The notes beneath the pieces are model-generated. The model searched no databases and was not told where the DNA came from. It worked only from the letters and a program-made list of their open reading frames with translations. A stretch of 64,000 nt of DNA from Cotesia glomerata (lineage: Eukaryota; Arthropoda; Insecta; Hymenoptera; Braconidae): positions 3,757,771 through 3,821,770 of the forward strand of contig NC_058165.1 of the NCBI RefSeq assembly GCF_020080835.1, given 5' to 3'. Of the stretch, positions 61,455 through 64,000 are shown piece by piece (within the stretch, counting starts at the first letter, position 1; every line of letters begins with the position of its first letter). The position numbers and the translations under genes were made by a program.

Positions 61455-63511
61455 TATGAATGAATGAATGAATGAAAAGAGTGTCGATGTCACTGTTATA
61501 TGTATTTAAAGATCACTTAAAAAAATTTAGCTGTATTTGACCAGTTAAGTTATTGGCTTGGTCATTTTAGAGTTTTTTTTTAGTAAGGTACGAATAGTAT
61601 AAAGTAAATAAATATACAAATATACCTAAATTATATAAATAAAAGTAATAGGAAAAAACCTTAGACATAGATCTAACGCTATTCAGGTACTCACTTGACA
61701 CAAAAGGGTCCAATCCCCTTGAGAGAGATCTAGTTTGAACAGTATCTAAAGCAAAAGTTTGCCCTGTACCCAAAAACCCCTTTAATTTTGCTCTTTTTTT
61801 CCTAAAAATTATTTAAAAAGGTGACCTAGAGAGCGTTCGATTTATCGGCGGTTTCATCGCCCGTGGGAAGTTTCCAAATTTTTAGAAATGGTTAAAAGCA
61901 GATGTGAGCTCTTTTTTCAAGGCATATTCCTTACTTCAGTATTTTTGTAGGGGTGGATCAAGGGTTACATCTTTATTCTATTTATCTAGGTCGATTCGAT
62001 CTATGTAGTAATCTGGACGTATATTAAATTCATTTTTGAATGTAAAAGAGTTGATGCGGGATTTTTCATTTGTTATGACGGCTTCCGTTTTTCTAGAATT
62101 TTTAATATTTTTCAGGGTCTTTAGATATGTTTTTTTTATACTTCCGTAAAATGAAATTGAAGAAACTTGATACTATTATTTAAATATAAATAATCTGGAG
62201 CTAAATAAAATTTATTTAAATTATGAAAAATTGCTTAAGGATATTCCAAGATTTTTTTTCAAATTTAATTTTTCACCAAAGTTTCTAAAAATAGTATGTA
62301 AAAAATTATTCATAGCTTATTATATTGATTTTGTTTACTTCAAAATTAAAACATGAATTTAATTTTTTACTTTTTACTCCCTTTGACTATCAATTAATGC
62401 GTACACTGAAAAAAAAAAAAAATAATTTGAACCAAAACGAAAAATTTTTTAATCAAGTAAAATTTATTTGAACCAAGAAAAATTTCTTAGTTCTTTAAAA
62501 TTAAGTACTTTCTAGACAAATATGAAAAATATTGATAAAAAATTTTTTTTTTTAATTTTTGGACGGACAAAAAATGTAATTTAATTAAAGAGAAAAAAAT
62601 CTTGAATCAAAAATATCATTTTAAAGAGTTTGGTCATTTTAAATCAACCTGAGTAAAAATTTAAATTGTAAGTCGGACGTAAATTCAACGTATTGAATGT
62701 TAAAAACATGTTTAGTACCTCAGCAAAATACTTCAATCATTAATAAAATAATTATAATTTTTTGTTTATATAAAGATGTTAACGCTCGAAGTAAATATAA
62801 AGTAATAAATGATTATTGTTGAAGTCAAATAAATTTTTAATAAGTCCGGGACATTTGATAAAAGATAATTAGAAAAAAAAAATTATGAATTATCGAAAAA
62901 CATATGTAACTACTGTCAATATTTACTCAACGATAAAAGCAATTTTTTTCTTATTTTAATCAATATTAAATACTTACAGAAATTTTCCAAGAATATGGAA
63001 AAAAATTGAAAATTTTTTTACTTTTCACAGACGACATAATTTAAGAATAAATTTTCTTAGAAAATAATAATTTTTGTTGTATATATGATTCAAACTACTC
63101 GGCCAAAAATTCATTCCGTTTTATCAACTCATCATCTTAAGATAAGATACATCTTAAAAAAGAAAAGCGATAAAGGTTCTGAAGAGAAGGAAGCCGCAGT
63201 ATAGTCCTATTAGAAAAAAATGATTCATATATGGTTATTTTGACAAGGTTTAAATAAAGATAGCATGTATCGATATCAAGATGTACAATCTAAAGACACT
63301 GTCATCAAGTTAGCAAGATTGAAAATAATCTTCTAAGAATGTAGCCACCACGTGTTGAAGAATGAAGTACAAATGATAATTCAGAAAGAATTTTCTATTT
63401 TACTATTGTCCAATCATAATTTACCATATATGGTAATTCTATAGAATTGTTATATCAAAATTATCTAAAAAAATTTTTATTGCTTTCTCTCAAAAACAAA
63501 AAAATAAAATG
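61455..63511. other. Unique AT-rich DNA
   Basis: A short (GAAT)n tract at about 61460 and a weak 68-codon minus frame (61567-61773) without domain or promoter. Around 62400-62680, words like 'gaaccaagaaaaatttctt' suggest a decayed CACAGAAAG-type element. No gene supported. Confidence 0.3.
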
Positions 63512-64000
63512 CACTGATAGAAGAATTTGTTTACATTTAATAAGCTTTATTAACTGTTTATAAATGATTTTTTAACATCATAAGATTTAATAAATATTTG
63601 TTAACAGTTAATAAATTATTTATTAAATGTGATTTATTAAATGTTAATAAATATTTGTTAACAGTTAACAAATATTTATTAACAGTTAATAAGTAATTTA
63701 TTAAGTACAATTTATTAACTGTTAATAAATATTTATTAATAGTTAATGAATATTTGTTAACTGTTATCAAATATTTATTTAAAATAAAAAGCAAAAATAG
63801 TAATTTTCTTTTGACACTTTTTATAACTCTATAGCTGGAATACATGATAATAATTAAATTCACTAAATAAATTAACGTTTTTAATATTTAAAAATATAAA
63901 AGATAATTATGAGCTGTGATAGAATTTGGTATTTTACAATAAACGTTATTATAATGTAATATAATTAATGCAAATAATTTATAAAGATGATTTTTGCTTA
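63512..64000 (-). mobile_element. CACTGATAGAAGG-end element, cut by the window edge
   Basis: Starts CACTGATAGAAGAATTTG, then the TAATAAATA word array and the ~280-bp core in reverse, as at 11531. The remainder lies beyond the window. The 101-codon frame here is a translation of the array. Confidence 0.87.

Overview
The window is AT-rich, intron-bearing eukaryotic DNA crowded with short transposable elements, inverted-repeat elements and AT-rich tandem repeats. GT/AG introns, TATA boxes, SINE/LINE-like insertions and an ankyrin-repeat gene with a PRANC-like C-terminus fit an insect, most likely a parasitoid hymenopteran (Braconidae/Cotesia-like). That placement is an inference from gene family and base composition; no search was run.

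Layout. 0.4-3.9 kb: one intronless 529-residue ankyrin/PRANC-type gene on the minus strand between two ~430-bp direct repeats. 3.8-16 kb: nested repeats, including a tRNA-derived SINE with a 14-bp target duplication, a 429-bp tandem-unit element, a LINE 3' end, and several elements with CACTGATAGAAGG ends. 16-20 kb: a GC-richer island and a 223-bp-arm foldback. 20.3-28.7 kb: a direct duplication of ~1.7 kb. Each copy carries a three-exon gene for a small secreted protein with two inhibitor-cystine-knot-type modules. The second copy is open and sits at the centre of a 5.6-kb palindromic element with ~1.3-kb inverted arms; the first lies just outside and is frameshifted in its signal-peptide exon. 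28.7-35 kb: AT-rich tandem arrays. 35-44 kb: two candidate alternative first coding exons (36367-36589 and 43759-43789), both ending in phase 1 at a splice donor. This suggests one gene with two promoters whose body lies outside the window. 44-64 kb: further TIR elements, (AT)n-centred palindromic arrays and scattered GC-richer unique islands that look regulatory.

Recurring theme. At least ten elements from different families share one plan: short termini of the form CACNG plus A-rich sequence, a 2-bp TA target duplication where it can be read, and an interior of short palindromic words that repeat the element's own subterminal sequence. The word differs between families. Two GC-richer families with CCCGA ends do the same with other words, and several of these elements contain tRNA-like box A/box B modules.

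The strongest biology is the cystine-knot gene. Both modules are split by an intron at the same place. The two gene copies differ mainly by amino-acid replacements between the cysteines, while the introns are almost identical.
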